Assembly: GCA_020161835.1 (NCBI GenBank)
Contig: JAIUNL010000011.1
Location: 62,001 to 126,000, forward strand
Direction: 5' to 3'
DNA length: 64,000 nt
Source: Bacteroidota bacterium
GTDB lineage: Bacteria; Bacteroidota; JABWAT01
Shown: in pieces, positions 63,980 to 64,000 of the stretch
Layout: each line of letters opens with the position of its first letter
Position numbering within the stretch: position 1 is the stretch's first letter
Notes under the pieces: model-generated
Seen by the model: only the letters and a program-made list of their open reading frames with translations
Databases searched by the model: none
Told to the model about the DNA's origin: nothing
Translations under genes and position numbers: made by a program

Positions 63980-64000
63980 CCAACAAACCTTTTAAAAGAT

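Overview
The window (about 42% GC by eye) looks like chromosome from a free-living Gram-negative bacterium of the Bacteroidota/Chlorobiota side of the FCB group. Three sequence facts support this. At least four large secreted proteins end in a Por/T9SS-type sorting domain, three of them with the YPNPFNP form common in Ignavibacteria, Balneolota and Calditrichota-like lineages. Many promoters fit the Bacteroidota pattern TTTG-N19-21-TAnnTTTG. An Oar-like TonB-dependent receptor and lipoproteins point to an outer membrane. Genus cannot be decided from the sequence alone.

1-11 kb (minus strand): the 5' part of gcvP, then a fatty-acid/phospholipid cluster read rlmN-HIT-adk-yceD-rpmF-plsX-fabH-fabD-fabG-acpP-fabF-rnc. 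acpP seems to have its own promoter and a terminator-like hairpin before fabF. 11-18 kb: two heptamer arrays fill a divergent promoter region, followed by a choice-of-anchor-B T9SS protein, a cytochrome-like/beta-propeller lipoprotein and an overlapping FG-GAP T9SS protein. 18-27 kb: glutathione peroxidase, YwiC-like membrane protein, YebC, a secreted repeat protein, a DEAD-box helicase, tRNA-Phe(GAA), then (minus) EamA transporter, ftsH, a 97-residue orphan and a coupled NUDIX hydrolase. 27-42 kb (plus): a secreted Calx-beta/nuclease protein, speA, a TonB-dependent receptor, an M20 dipeptidase, a small lipoprotein and ppc. 42-48 kb (minus): pgi-ribD-ribE and amtB. 48-51 kb: a secreted GH31 glycosidase. 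51.0-53.6 kb: a small AT-rich islet of unrecognised genes. 53.6-64 kb (minus): dCMP deaminase; uvrD, a membrane orphan, accC, biotin carrier and epimerase; two outer-membrane barrel proteins; cvpA-mutS2.

Most of the window is housekeeping: lipid synthesis, riboflavin, PEP carboxylation, nitrogen uptake and protein quality control. It is interleaved with cell-surface and secreted proteins that suggest a polymer-degrading, surface-active lifestyle.

The most unusual observations are: (a) a 33-bp direct repeat that duplicates the last codons of the dCMP deaminase gene, with only synonymous differences, bracketing the 2.6-kb islet like attL/attR; (b) a dispersed family of seven-base-period arrays at about ten intergenic loci, several built over the stop codon of the preceding gene; (c) two such arrays lying exactly between two divergent promoters at 11.2-11.4 kb; (d) several inverted-repeat or MITE-like elements.
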